From Candidatus Acidiferrum typicum (GTDB taxonomy: Bacteria; Acidobacteriota; Terriglobia; Acidiferrales; UBA7541), in the NCBI GenBank assembly GCA_002478115.1, contig DLMH01000054.1, positions 1-64,000 on the forward strand: a stretch of 64,000 nucleotides of DNA, in the 5' to 3' direction. The notes under the pieces were generated by a model that had not been told where the DNA came from, ran no database searches, and saw only the letters and a program-made list of their open reading frames with translations. Below are positions 24,844 through 33,489 of the stretch, piece by piece (the first letter of the stretch is position 1; every line of letters starts with the position of its first letter). Both the position numbers and the translations under genes were made by a program.

Positions 24844-26028
24844 ATGTCCACCAAAGTACAGCCGTTGACCGGCCACCCGCCGGTAGCGAGGCTGACCAAC
24901 GAAGAAATTTTGCGTTATAGCCGACATTTGATCATGCCGGAAGTTGGCATGGAGGGTCAGCTCAAGCTGAAAGGCGCGAAAGTGCTGCTGATCGGGATCG
25001 GCGGCCTGGGCGCGCCGCTCGGGCTGTACCTGACGGCTGCGGGCATCGGCAAGATCGGGCTGGTGGATTTCGATGTGGTGGATTTCACCAACCTGCAGCG
25101 GCAGGTGACCTTTGGCACCAGCGATGTGGGCAAGCCCAAAACCGAAGCGGCCAAGGCACGGCTGAGCAACTTGAATCCCGACGTTGAAATCACTTCCTAC
25201 GAAACGAAGCTCACCAGTGAGAATGCCCTGGAGCTGTTCAAAGACTATGACGTGATCGTCGACGGCACCGACAATTTTCCCACGCGCTATCTGGTGAACG
25301 ACGCATGTATTCTTCTCGGCAAGCCGAATGTCTACGGCTCGATTTTCCGATTCGAAGGCCAGGTCACCGTGTTCGGCATGCCCGACGGCCCGTGCTATCG
25401 CTGCCTCTATCCCGAACCGCCCCCTCCCGGGCTGGTGCCCTCGTGCGCCGAAGGCGGCGTGCTGGGCGTGCTGCCTGGGATCATCGGCTCTTTGCAGGCG
25501 CTGGAGACAATCAAGCTGCTCTTGGGGCGCGGAGATTCCCTGGTGGGGCGATTGCTGCTTTTCGATGCGCTGGCGCTGAGGTTCCGCGAACTGAAGCTGC
25601 GCAAGAACTCCAACTGTGCGATCTGTGGTTCGCATCGCAAGATACACAAGTTAATTGACTACAACGAGTTTTGCGGGGTGCGCGGGGAAGAAGAGCCGGA
25701 AATGGATTTGCACGTTCCGGAGATTACGGCGCGCGAGCTGAAAGAGCGGCTCGATCGCGGCGACGAGATCTTTATTCTGGATGTGCGCGAACCTCACGAA
25801 TACCAGATCTGCAACTTGAAGGGGCATCTGATACCGCTGGGCGAATTGCCGCGGCGCGTTCACGAGCTGGACTCGTCGCACGAGATTGTTGCGCATTGCC
25901 GGAGCGGGAAGCGCTCGGCCGAAGCAGTGGATTTTCTGCGCAAAGCGGGCTTCCGCAAGGTGCAAAATCTGCGCGGGGGCATATTGTCCTGGTCCACGGA
26001 AGTAGATCCCAGCGTGCCACGCTACTGA
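24844..26028 (+). CDS. moeB: Molybdopterin-synthase adenylyltransferase with rhodanese domain
   Basis: A 394-residue E1-like enzyme that adenylates the C-terminus of a sulfur-carrier protein such as MoaD or ThiS. Residues 20-250 are the ThiF/MoeB fold with the nucleotide loop GIGGLGAPLG (51-60), a DNLQRQ-equivalent NLQRQ block and two zinc-binding CxxC pairs (CYRC, CAIC). Residues about 290-394 form a rhodanese domain with active-site Cys352 (HCRSGKRS), which can supply the sulfur. The AGGAG before the ATG supports this start. Because the fusion is shared by MoeB and ThiF-like proteins, the pathway (molybdopterin, thiamin or cysteine) is not settled. Confidence 0.88.
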   Translation: MSTKVQPLTGHPPVARLTNEEILRYSRHLIMPEVGMEGQLKLKGAKVLLIGIGGLGAPLGLYLTAAGIGKIGLVDFDVVDFTNLQRQVTFGTSDVGKPKTEAAKARLSNLNPDVEITSYETKLTSENALELFKDYDVIVDGTDNFPTRYLVNDACILLGKPNVYGSIFRFEGQVTVFGMPDGPCYRCLYPEPPPPGLVPSCAEGGVLGVLPGIIGSLQALETIKLLLGRGDSLVGRLLLFDALALRFRELKLRKNSNCAICGSHRKIHKLIDYNEFCGVRGEEEPEMDLHVPEITARELKERLDRGDEIFILDVREPHEYQICNLKGHLIPLGELPRRVHELDSSHEIVAHCRSGKRSAEAVDFLRKAGFRKVQNLRGGILSWSTEVDPSVPRY

Positions 26029-26156
26029 CGATTTCGTTTTCTGCGCTCCAGGGCGACGGCGCCGCATCCTTGGGGCAGCTTGTATTTCCAGTGGCTGGCG
26101 GATATCGTGGAGGCGCTTTCAGGGCGTTATTTTGGTTTCGTTGAACGGAGGACTCC

Positions 26157-26387
26157 ATGCCAGGCACGAAAGTCACTATATTCAATAACGGCCCGCTGCG
26201 CATCGAAGGAGATTTTGAGATCGTGGATCAGGAAGGCAAAGCGTTCGGGCTGGGCGGGCGGACGGCCGTTGCCATTTGCCGCTGCGGCCACTCCAGCAAT
26301 TCGCCCTTTTGCGACGGCACGCATAAGCGCCAGAACTTCACGAGTACGGTCACCGCAAGGGACCTCCCCGCGCCGGCAAAGCCGTAA
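26157..26387 (+). CDS. CDGSH iron-sulfur domain protein
   Basis: A 76-residue protein with one CDGSH motif: C41-x-C43-x8-C52-D-G-T-H56, the 3Cys-1His ligand set for a [2Fe-2S] cluster, here with Thr in place of Ser. GGAGG precedes the ATG. It follows moeB-rhodanese by 128 bases on the same strand. Small bacterial CDGSH proteins are electron-transfer or cluster-transfer proteins; the partner is unknown. Confidence 0.88.
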   Translation: MPGTKVTIFNNGPLRIEGDFEIVDQEGKAFGLGGRTAVAICRCGHSSNSPFCDGTHKRQNFTSTVTARDLPAPAKP

Positions 26388-26407
26388 AAAGGTGCCTCAT
26401 CCCAAGT

Positions 26408-26546
26408 TGAGACAGTCTCAGGATGAGACTTTGCGCACTTTTGGGCCTATCTTCTCCAAACCTCTGCTAACTCTCTGGATACATTCACGATAGTGAGTCA
26501 ATTCGACACCGAGGCAGTATCTTTTGCCGTCTCGGACACTGTCTCA
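26408..26546. promoter_or_regulatory. TGAGACA-type palindrome and distant inverted half-site
   Basis: TGAGAC-A-GTCTCA (26408-26420) is a 13-base palindrome. ACTGTCTCAA recurs at 26538-26547 as the inverted partner of the first arm. Both lie between the CDGSH gene and the diguanylate cyclase gene and could be activator or repressor sites. Confidence 0.35.
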
Positions 26547-26640
26547 AGCGGGACGACGTCTTCTGCAGTTATTAATAACTCATCTATTTTGAATTAGTTA
26601 CAAACCTTCCTCGGCGACTCCAAAAGGGCCCGGACGTGCA

Positions 26641-28011
26641 TTGCCCGATATTGCCGGTTTTCTTCGGCAATTGGGGGATGTTTTGGGAGATTGGGCCAAG
26701 ATCACGGGGTATTTCCGCAAGGACCGCGGGCATCTGCCCGCCGTTGCGTATAGTCTCCTGGCGGCTTTTTTCCTTGGCGTCGTGCTGTACGCGCGGCACT
26801 CCCACGTCTCCGGTTCGCCCAACACCTATCTGTACCTAGAGGTGGGCGGTTCACTGCTGTGCTTCTGCTACGCCGCGAATGCGCTGGTGCGCTTCCGCGG
26901 AACCCACGATCGCATCGCGCTAATTCTCGCCTTCGGATTTGTGCTTTCCGGGATGATCGAGACGCTGGGCTACTTTGGATTGAATGATCTTTTGCGCCTG
27001 GGCCCGGTGGCGCTGTCGCATGTGCCCATGGGCTGGATGGTCGGGCGGACGTTGCTGGCGGTGCTGCTGCTGGCGGCACTGGCCGTCGAACGATTCATTC
27101 CAACAGCGCGCCAGCCGAGCCGGGAGACAGCCGGCGCCTTGTTCGTGGTGGCGGCGGCAGCCTATGTGACGAGCGCCGCGTTCCTCGCCGCACCGGCGAC
27201 CCCGGTGGCGAAGGCGGGCGCGCTCTTCTCGCGGCCCTGGGAAACGCTTCCCGGCATCTTGTTTGTTCTTGCCGCGATCTTCTTCTATCGCAGGTTCCAA
27301 CAGGGTAGGAAGAGCGACAGTGATGCGTCCCTGTACGATTATTCGCTGTTTCTGGTGGCGCTGCTGAACGCCTGCTGCCATATCGCCGCATTGTTCTCCC
27401 GGCGCCTTTTTGACGGCCCGTTTTTCCTTGCGGAACTCAGCAAGGTGGCCAGCTACGCGATCATATTGTGCGGCGCGTTGATTGATCAGGCGCGGCTCTT
27501 CGATCAGGTTCGCACGCTGGCCGTAAGCGACCCGCTGACGGGGCTGGCGAACTACCGGCGGCTGATCGCGGTGATCGAATCGGAGTTGGACCGCTCTCGC
27601 CGGACGCAGCGCCCGTTCAGCATCGTCCTGCTTGATATGGATGGATTGAAGACGATCAACGACCGTTACGGGCATCTGGTGGGCAGCCGTTCCCTGGTCA
27701 GATTGGCCAAGATTTTGCGCAATCATTCACGAGCGATTGACACGGCAGCGCGCTACGGCGGCGACGAGTTCGCGCTGATTCTCCCAGAAGCTCCCCCGGA
27801 CATTGCTTCGCGTGTGGCTTCCCGCATTCGCGAACGGCTAGCGACGGAAGCCGAAGCTCCCGCGCTGTCGGTCAGCGCCGGCATCGCCGGGTATCCCGAG
27901 GACGGCGACACCCCGGAAAAGCTATTGGGCGCCGCGGACCGCGCGCTTTATCGCATGAAACACCGCGGCAGCGCCATGAATTCCATTGCACGCATCGCCG
28001 CGTGCCTCTGA
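26641..28011 (+). CDS. Diguanylate cyclase with multi-span membrane domain
   Basis: A 456-residue protein that should make cyclic di-GMP from GTP. Residues about 35-290 have seven or so hydrophobic segments forming an integral-membrane sensor region. The GGDEF domain (about 300-456) has the intact catalytic motif GGDEF at 373-377 and an upstream inhibitory-site R-A-I-D (364-367), so product feedback is likely. The start is a TTG at 26641, with no strong ribosome-binding site; a later start cannot be excluded. The PilZ receptor gene begins 12 bases after its stop, suggesting a locally coupled synthase-receptor pair. Confidence 0.88.
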   Translation: MPDIAGFLRQLGDVLGDWAKITGYFRKDRGHLPAVAYSLLAAFFLGVVLYARHSHVSGSPNTYLYLEVGGSLLCFCYAANALVRFRGTHDRIALILAFGFVLSGMIETLGYFGLNDLLRLGPVALSHVPMGWMVGRTLLAVLLLAALAVERFIPTARQPSRETAGALFVVAAAAYVTSAAFLAAPATPVAKAGALFSRPWETLPGILFVLAAIFFYRRFQQGRKSDSDASLYDYSLFLVALLNACCHIAALFSRRLFDGPFFLAELSKVASYAIILCGALIDQARLFDQVRTLAVSDPLTGLANYRRLIAVIESELDRSRRTQRPFSIVLLDMDGLKTINDRYGHLVGSRSLVRLAKILRNHSRAIDTAARYGGDEFALILPEAPPDIASRVASRIRERLATEAEAPALSVSAGIAGYPEDGDTPEKLLGAADRALYRMKHRGSAMNSIARIAACL

Positions 28012-28023
28012 GCTGGATGAACC

Positions 28024-28341
28024 ATGGCACATACACACATCCATCCCCATCCACGGCGGGAATCCCGGATCCAGATGGAAATTCCGGTGGTTCTGGAAGG
28101 TCATCGCCAGCTTCCCGGCGCGGAAGCAACGTTTACGGAAAATGTCAGCGCGAAGGGTGCCCGCGTGGTGAGCTTCCGGCGCTGGGACAAAGATGCGCGG
28201 CTGGTGTTGGCCTCGCGCACAGGTGAGTTTCGCTCCGCGGGTCGGGTGGCCTACTGCCAGCCAATCCATGGTGAAGGCTATGCGATTGGCGTGGAGTTCC
28301 TCGAACCGCAGGGGCGATGGGTAGTTGAATCTGCAAATTAG
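28024..28341 (+). CDS. PilZ domain protein paired with diguanylate cyclase
   Basis: A 105-residue PilZ protein with RRESR (11-15) and ENVSAKGAR matching the R-x-x-x-R and [D/N]-x-S-x-x-G cyclic di-GMP motifs; the leading HTHIHPHP is unusual but not in the binding site. It starts 12 bases after the cyclase stop and the pair is closed by a terminator at 28414. This suggests a receptor read by local cyclic di-GMP, though the effector it acts on is not encoded nearby. Confidence 0.85.
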   Translation: MAHTHIHPHPRRESRIQMEIPVVLEGHRQLPGAEATFTENVSAKGARVVSFRRWDKDARLVLASRTGEFRSAGRVAYCQPIHGEGYAIGVEFLEPQGRWVVESAN

Positions 28342-28413
28342 CTTGACAAATTTTGGCGAGCGGATAGGAGGGAACTGCTGGAATATTCTTCAAGGAAGAA
28401 AGTTACTAGCGCA

Positions 28414-28463
28414 AGAAAGCGCCGTACGGGTCGAGAAGGAACCGTTCGGCGCTTTCTCTTTTT
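28414..28463 (+). terminator. Strong hairpin terminator of the GGDEF-PilZ unit
   Basis: AGAAAGCGCCG (28414-28424) pairs perfectly with CGGCGCTTTCT (28447-28457), with an inner ACGG/CCGT pairing, followed by CTTTTTG. Confidence 0.8.
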
Positions 28464-28600
28464 GATGGGGTGCTGGAAAAGACTTGTGAGCGCATCCGAT
28501 AAAAGCTTCGTGCGACCGACCTGAGCACCTTAGGGGTTAAAAACCCCTGAAATTCCGGAGCCTTCCGGCACGGCTGAAAAAGTTGAGGAATAAAGCTCAA

Positions 28601-28700
28601 TGACATTTCCTCAGGGGCTAAAGCCCGTCGGTTATAAGAGCTTTACGCCGGGGCTGAAGCCCCGGCCTCCTAAGGAAGAAGACTTTTTCCGCAAGCTGTG
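28601..28700 (+). repeat. Family B repeat
   Basis: It has the full order: GACATTTCCTCAGGGGCTAAAG, CCC, variable, GCTTTACGCC, GGGGCTGAAGCCCC, GGCCTCCTAA, then TTTTTCCGCAAGCTGTGAA. A related AGGGGTTAAAAACCCCT hairpin lies at about 28532-28548. The rest of the 28342-28893 gap shows no gene. Confidence 0.75.
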
Positions 28701-28893
28701 AAGCCGTGCCTTAGCCGGGGCCAAATGTAGGATTGCTTCTTACCAGAATGCCGCCAGGGTCAAGCTGGTATCCCGCCGTGTTTTGATGCAGGTTTCAAGG
28801 CGTCACATTTGCCAGTGGTGGAATGGTTGTATACTCGATGATGATTTCTTGAGCTGTCTGCGCGTCTTTATTCATTTCAGGGAGGCGTTTCCG

Positions 28894-29874
28894 TTGAACA
28901 TTCTAGTGACCGGCGCCGCCGGCTATATCGGGAGTATCTGCTCGGAAGTGCTGTTGTCCCGCGGGCATCAGGTGATCGCGCTGGACAATCTCCAGGAGGG
29001 CCACCGGGCCGCCGTTCCGCCCGCTGCCACCTTCTGCCAAACCGATCTTGCGATTCGTTCGCAAATCGAAGCGGTTTTTTCCTCGCACAAATTTGATGCG
29101 GTGATGCATTTTGCCGGGGAAGCGCTGGTGGCCAAGTCAGTGCGCGAACCGAGCACATTTTATGCGGCAAACGTTGGCTGCGGCGTGAACCTGCTGGACG
29201 CCATGGTGCGCCACGGCGTCAACAAGTTTATTTTTTCCTCGACCGCCGCGACCTATGGCGAGCCCGAAGTCGTCCCCATCCCCGAGGATCACCGCAAAGC
29301 GCCCATCAATCCCTACGGCAAATCGAAGCTGACCTTCGAGCAAATTCTGGGCGATTACCGCGCCTATACCGGGCTGAAGTATGTGACATTGCGCTATTTC
29401 AATGCCGCGGGCGCCAGCGTTGAGCGCGGCGAAGCCCATCGCGAAGAAACGCACTTGATTCCCAGAGTGCTGGACACGGCCCTGGGAGCCATCGCACAGC
29501 TCGATATCTTCGGTTTTGACTATCCGACGCCGGACGGAAGCTGTGTGCGCGATTACATCCACGTGATTGACATCGCCGATTCCCACTTGCGCGCGCTGGA
29601 AGAGATCGAGCGAGTTCCGGGAGAAGCGTTCAACGTGGGCAATAGCAGAGGTTTCTCCAACCTGGAGGTGGTGAAAACCGCGGAGCGCATCACGGGGCGC
29701 AAGATCCCGCACAAGCTGTCTCCGCGACGCCCCGGTGATCCGGCGGTGCTTGTGGCGAGCAATGAAAAGCTGAAGCGGGCGCTGGGCTGGGAGGCCAAAC
29801 ACTCTTCGCTGGAAGAAATCCTGCAATCGGCGTGGGACTGGCGCCGCAAGTTTCCCAAAGGCTACCCGGAATAA
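28894..29874 (+). CDS. galE: UDP-glucose 4-epimerase
   Basis: A 326-residue extended SDR enzyme interconverting UDP-glucose and UDP-galactose (or the N-acetyl forms). The NAD loop GAAGYIG starts at residue 7, SSTAATYG carries the catalytic Ser/Thr, and PYGKSK carries the Y-x-x-x-K pair. The NPYGKSK, RYFNAAGA and PDGSCVRDYIHV blocks are GalE signatures. I chose the TTG at 28894 because GGGAGG lies about eight bases before it and the protein then begins directly with the first strand; the longer frame is upstream DNA. It is convergent with the glycosyltransferase pair and may supply its sugar nucleotides. Confidence 0.92.
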   Translation: MNILVTGAAGYIGSICSEVLLSRGHQVIALDNLQEGHRAAVPPAATFCQTDLAIRSQIEAVFSSHKFDAVMHFAGEALVAKSVREPSTFYAANVGCGVNLLDAMVRHGVNKFIFSSTAATYGEPEVVPIPEDHRKAPINPYGKSKLTFEQILGDYRAYTGLKYVTLRYFNAAGASVERGEAHREETHLIPRVLDTALGAIAQLDIFGFDYPTPDGSCVRDYIHVIDIADSHLRALEEIERVPGEAFNVGNSRGFSNLEVVKTAERITGRKIPHKLSPRRPGDPAVLVASNEKLKRALGWEAKHSSLEEILQSAWDWRRKFPKGYPE

Positions 29875-29942
29875 TGCAGGGACGCAATTCGGAGTGAAAT
29901 CCGTCCAGGAAATTGTGGATTGACCCTGAAATCCGAAGTTGA

Positions 29943-30034
29943 AGAGGGATTCATCGCACAAAAGGCGTGCGATGGAGAACCGTACGTCCGCTCCGGGACG
30001 GCCAAAACCGCCGTCCCTCCGGTCGGAATGACAG
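29943..30034 (+). repeat. Family A repeat, complete copy
   Basis: Complete copy: GGGATTC, ATCGCAC (29953-29959) paired with GTGCGAT (29967-29973), CGTACGTCCGCTCC, GGGACGGCCAAAACCGCCGTC and CCTCCGGTCGGAATGACAG. Reading the opposite strand gives MCDESLF. Confidence 0.8.
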
Positions 30035-30081
30035 ATTTTGGGTGGTGGGTGATGCGGGAATACTCAACTTCGGATTTCAGG

Positions 30082-31185
30082 TTAAGTTTGTGCCGGCGCG
30101 TTGGCGGCTGGGCCCGCGAGCTCCTCGTATACAGCAAGCGTGTTGGCAACCATGCGGTCCGCCGAGAAACGCTCGATGACTTCATGGCGTCCCGCCTCGC
30201 CAAGCCGTTTTTGCAGCCCGGCGTCACCTACGAGGCGTGCCATAGCCGTGGCAAAGCTGATTGCGTTTGGCTCCGCTACGATTGCCGTCCGTCCCTCCTC
30301 CACCACTTCACCGAGGGCGCCTCTTGTGGTGGAAATCACCGGCAAGCCATAGGCCATCGCTGCTTGCAGCGCGGTTCCCAAGCCCTCGAATTCCGAGGGA
30401 AATACGAAAGCGTCCAGCGCCGCATAGAACTCTGGCATGTCCGTGACAAATCCCGGCAGGAGGACCGCCGGTAGTAAATCCAAACGTGCCGCAAGATGTT
30501 TCACGTCGCCGAGGCAACTTCCTTCGCCGGCGAGCAAGGCTCGCGTGTTGGGGAATTTCTCCCTCACGATACTTAGGGCCTCAACCACGTGCCGCTGGCC
30601 CTTTTCCGGCACAAATGCACTGGCGCAACCGAAGAGGAACTCGCCGTCCGCCACGCCCCATCGTTTTCGCGCCGCGTTTCGTTCTTGCGCGGAAACGCGC
30701 TCCGGGATTTCCACGCCCTCGTTGACAATGGCGATGCGCTCCGCCGGAAATCCGCTTTCGACAAGACTCCGGGCAACGTCTCTACTATTCGCCACAAAGC
30801 GATCCAGGGCCCGGAATCTTGCCCATGAAATCCAATTGCGCTGCAACGGAAAAGCAATCCGTCGAGAGGACAATAGCGGCAACTGCCGGTGCGCCCCCGC
30901 CAACCAAGCCGCGGTCAAAGCGTGAGCTTCGTTTGCATGGAGTAGATCGAATCTGCCGTCGCTCAAAAGGGAGCGAATCTTGCGTGCCGCCGCCAGGCGG
31001 AGCATTCTTCGCGGAACGCTATGCACATAAATCCCAGCTTTCCTTGCCCGCTGGCTCAACGCGGATCCGCGCGCCGCCAGCAATTCCGCGGCGTGTCCCC
31101 GCTCATACAGGCCTTTCAGAAGGAGCAGCGCCTGGTTTTGTCCACCGCGCCATTCCGTTTCGAGGTCCACAATGAGAGGGATCAC
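30082..31185 (-). CDS. Glycosyltransferase family 4 (GT-B)
   Basis: A 367-residue GT-B enzyme. The N-terminal acceptor half starts with ETEWRGGQNQALLLLKGL, and the C-terminal donor half has GCASAFVPEKGQRHVVEAL and the E-x7-E type motif FPSEFEGLGTALQAAMAYGLPVIST. These mark the glycosyltransferase 4/1 family that uses nucleotide sugars to build LPS or other surface glycans. The start is a GTG at 31185 whose last bases overlap the stop of the family 2 transferase (GTGA), so translation is likely coupled. The sugar and acceptor are unknown. Confidence 0.88.
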   Translation of the reverse strand: MIPLIVDLETEWRGGQNQALLLLKGLYERGHAAELLAARGSALSQRARKAGIYVHSVPRRMLRLAAARKIRSLLSDGRFDLLHANEAHALTAAWLAGAHRQLPLLSSRRIAFPLQRNWISWARFRALDRFVANSRDVARSLVESGFPAERIAIVNEGVEIPERVSAQERNAARKRWGVADGEFLFGCASAFVPEKGQRHVVEALSIVREKFPNTRALLAGEGSCLGDVKHLAARLDLLPAVLLPGFVTDMPEFYAALDAFVFPSEFEGLGTALQAAMAYGLPVISTTRGALGEVVEEGRTAIVAEPNAISFATAMARLVGDAGLQKRLGEAGRHEVIERFSADRMVANTLAVYEELAGPAANAPAQT

Positions 31186-31958
31186 GCTGCACCGCGACTC
31201 TTGGTCTGCTTATCGGCATTGATCAATTTCCCGAGTTTCTGAAACTTCAGCCTTACGCCGCGCGCGGCCATTTGCGCGATCAGCGCCCCGCGGTACCCGT
31301 CCAGAAACCCAGCTCCAAGAATAAAGTAGCGGAACCATGCCCAGGGCGTCGCAATCCAGAGCGCGGCGCGCCAGTCACGCCGGCCCTGTTGGAACATCTC
31401 GCGGGCGACAACTGTGGTGTACATGTCCACCTTGGCCTCGTGCTCAGCAAAGTTGCGGATGGTGAAGTGCAGCAGGTCGCCCTTGAGGCGGCCTGCCTGG
31501 CCCGCGAAGCGCAGCCCCGAATGCATAGCGCCGGAATAGTTGGCCCTGTCGCGGCGGTAAATTCGGCGCTGCCAGTCGGGATACCAGCGAGAGTGGTGGA
31601 TCCACGCGCCCAGATACCAAGTCAGGCGCGCCATCTCATAAACGTCGAATCGCGGCGTGTCCTGCTTCCATTGCTGCACGGATTTCTTCAGTTCGGCGCT
31701 GAGTTCCTCGTCGGCGTCCAGCACGAAGACCCAGTCGTTGGCGGCCAGCGAGACGGCGTAATTCTTCTGGTCGGATTGGTCAGTGTACGGCCGTTGGAAC
31801 ACCCTGGCGCCATATTCTCGGGCGATTTCCGGTGTGCGATCCGCGCTGCCGCCGTCCACTACGACGATTTCGTCGGCAATCCCCTGCGCGGATTGCAGGA
31901 TCCGCGGCAAATTATCCTGCTCATTTTGTACGACGAAACAAACACTCAGGGGGATCAT
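31182..31958 (-). CDS. Glycosyltransferase family 2, LPS-core type
   Basis: A 258-residue GT-A enzyme. FVVQNEQDNLPRILQSA and EIVVVDGGSADRTPEIA form the nucleotide-binding half, and FVLDADEELS holds the D-x-D metal motif. The middle (YLGAWIHHSRWYPDWQRRIYRRDRA) resembles the WaaE/KdtX group that adds a sugar to the inner LPS core. It overlaps the family 4 transferase by four bases and lies 62 bases after the FHA gene, suggesting a three-gene transcript. The WaaE-like assignment is a family resemblance only. Confidence 0.87.
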   Translation of the reverse strand: MIPLSVCFVVQNEQDNLPRILQSAQGIADEIVVVDGGSADRTPEIAREYGARVFQRPYTDQSDQKNYAVSLAANDWVFVLDADEELSAELKKSVQQWKQDTPRFDVYEMARLTWYLGAWIHHSRWYPDWQRRIYRRDRANYSGAMHSGLRFAGQAGRLKGDLLHFTIRNFAEHEAKVDMYTTVVAREMFQQGRRDWRAALWIATPWAWFRYFILGAGFLDGYRGALIAQMAARGVRLKFQKLGKLINADKQTKSRGAA

Positions 31959-32020
31959 CTCTGCGCCACGCTGTCACACCCGTGCCAGTATCTCACACGA
32001 GGCCGCGCAGGATTTGCACA

Positions 32021-32554
32021 TTACTTGGATTGAAAGCTCAACCGGACGGTGCTGCTGCCCACACGGAACTCCGCGCCGTCCTGCAAGAAGGCCGCGCGCA
32101 CGCGCTCGTCCTCGAAAAACGTGCCGTTTGTGGAGTCAAGATCCTTGAGGTTCACGGAGCGTTCCCGAACCTCCAGGACACAATGGTGTCGGGAAATCTC
32201 CGGATCATCGAGGGGCAGGTCGGCGCCTTTGCGGCCGATCACGGTGCGCGGATTTTTCAGTTTGAAAGATTTGCCCTTGGAGGGGCCGGTCGAGATGGTC
32301 AGCACGATGTCCGCGTCCGGCGGCAGATGTAACCCGTCGTCGGCGGGAGGCAAGCGCAGCTTTGCGGTGGAAGCGTCGGCCCGGGCGAAGGAAGGCATCG
32401 GCGAGATCACCACGGTTTCGTCGGCGCGCCGCTTGACTTCCACGACCGTGGTCTGACCACAGCGGGTGCAGCGGAACTGCACCTTTTCGTGCCTAGCCAA
32501 GACGTCGTCTTTAAGCAAGTGCTGCTGCCCACAGTGCACGCAACCCGTCTGCAT
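32021..32554 (-). CDS. Zinc-ribbon plus FHA domain protein
   Basis: A 177-residue protein with two domains. Residues 1-40 have C5-x2-C8 and C29-x2-C32, a MJ0042-like zinc ribbon. Residues about 80-175 form a forkhead-associated domain with VIGRKGADLPLDD, SRHHCVLEV and STNGTFFEDERV, the residues that bind phosphothreonine. A cytoplasmic phospho-dependent adaptor is likely. It precedes two glycosyltransferase genes, which may indicate control of surface glycan synthesis by Ser/Thr phosphorylation, but no kinase is encoded in this window. Confidence 0.85.
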   Translation of the reverse strand: MQTGCVHCGQQHLLKDDVLARHEKVQFRCTRCGQTTVVEVKRRADETVVISPMPSFARADASTAKLRLPPADDGLHLPPDADIVLTISTGPSKGKSFKLKNPRTVIGRKGADLPLDDPEISRHHCVLEVRERSVNLKDLDSTNGTFFEDERVRAAFLQDGAEFRVGSSTVRLSFQSK

Positions 32555-32695
32555 GCTCCTAAGCTAGCATGCCCGGCAGGCGGCGATTCGTCCACGCCGC
32601 GTGCGCATGCGGCAAGCGTTACTCCGTGGGCTGCCGCCGGCCATCTCTTCAGTTGTGCTACGATATAAGTTTCGAGATCATGCAGGGGAGCGTAC

Positions 32696-33418
32696 ATGCC
32701 CGAACACATTTCGCGTAAAGAGTTGAAGCAGGACAAAGTCCGGGAAACTTTCGAGCATGGCGCGGAAGCCGTTCTCTCCCATACTCGCCTTGCCTCCATC
32801 GCCCTGCTGGCCGTAATCGTCATTGCCTCCGGCTATCTGGCGTGGAGGTTCTATTCCGATCGCCAGAACGCCACGGCGCAGGCCGCGCTGGACGATGCCA
32901 TGAAGATATACAATGCGCCGCTATCCATTCCCGGCCAACCCACGCTTCCGGGCGAGGTGACCTATGCGGATGAGGCACGACGTTCCCAGGATGCGGAAGG
33001 CAAACTCGCCGTGGTTGCCGAGAAATACCCGCACACGAATCCTGGCAAGCTCGCCCGGTACTACTCCGCGTTGTGCCTGATGGATCTGGATCGCTTGAAT
33101 CAGGCGTCTGAAGAACTCAAGAAACTAAATGCAGGTTCGGACAAGGAACTCGCGGCTCTCGCGCAGTACCAGAAAGCCCTTATCGCCGAGCGCACGGGCA
33201 AGAATGAGGAGGCCGTGCAAGATTTGCGAGCGCTCTCCAATTCCGGTTCCGTCCTCGTGCCCAAGCCTCTCGTCCTGCTGGAGCTTGCGGGAATTCTTCG
33301 TCAGAGTGACCCGAAGCAAGCAGCAACCATCTACGAACAGATCAAGAAGGATTACCCGAACACCACAGTGGCGGACGAAGCGGACCGCGGCCTCGGATCG
33401 ATCACGCCGAAGTCCTGA
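32696..33418 (+). CDS. Membrane-anchored TPR protein (YfgM-like)
   Basis: A 240-residue protein with a short basic cytoplasmic segment, one transmembrane helix (about 32-52, LASIALLAVIVIASGYLAW) and a periplasmic tail of TPR-like repeats (TNPGKLARYYSALCLMDLDR, TGKNEEAVQDLRAL, DPKQAATIYEQIKKDYPNT). This is the layout of YfgM/ancillary SecYEG-type proteins that support envelope protein biogenesis. GGGGAG lies before the ATG. The dGTPase follows 71 bases later on the same strand; the two are likely unrelated in function. Confidence 0.82.
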   Translation: MPEHISRKELKQDKVRETFEHGAEAVLSHTRLASIALLAVIVIASGYLAWRFYSDRQNATAQAALDDAMKIYNAPLSIPGQPTLPGEVTYADEARRSQDAEGKLAVVAEKYPHTNPGKLARYYSALCLMDLDRLNQASEELKKLNAGSDKELAALAQYQKALIAERTGKNEEAVQDLRALSNSGSVLVPKPLVLLELAGILRQSDPKQAATIYEQIKKDYPNTTVADEADRGLGSITPKS

Positions 33419-33489
33419 GGTAGCGCGGCCCGCAGTTTTTTCGGGAGGTCCCGGCCATCGACAAACCCCGTCCAGCCGCGCCCTGGGCC

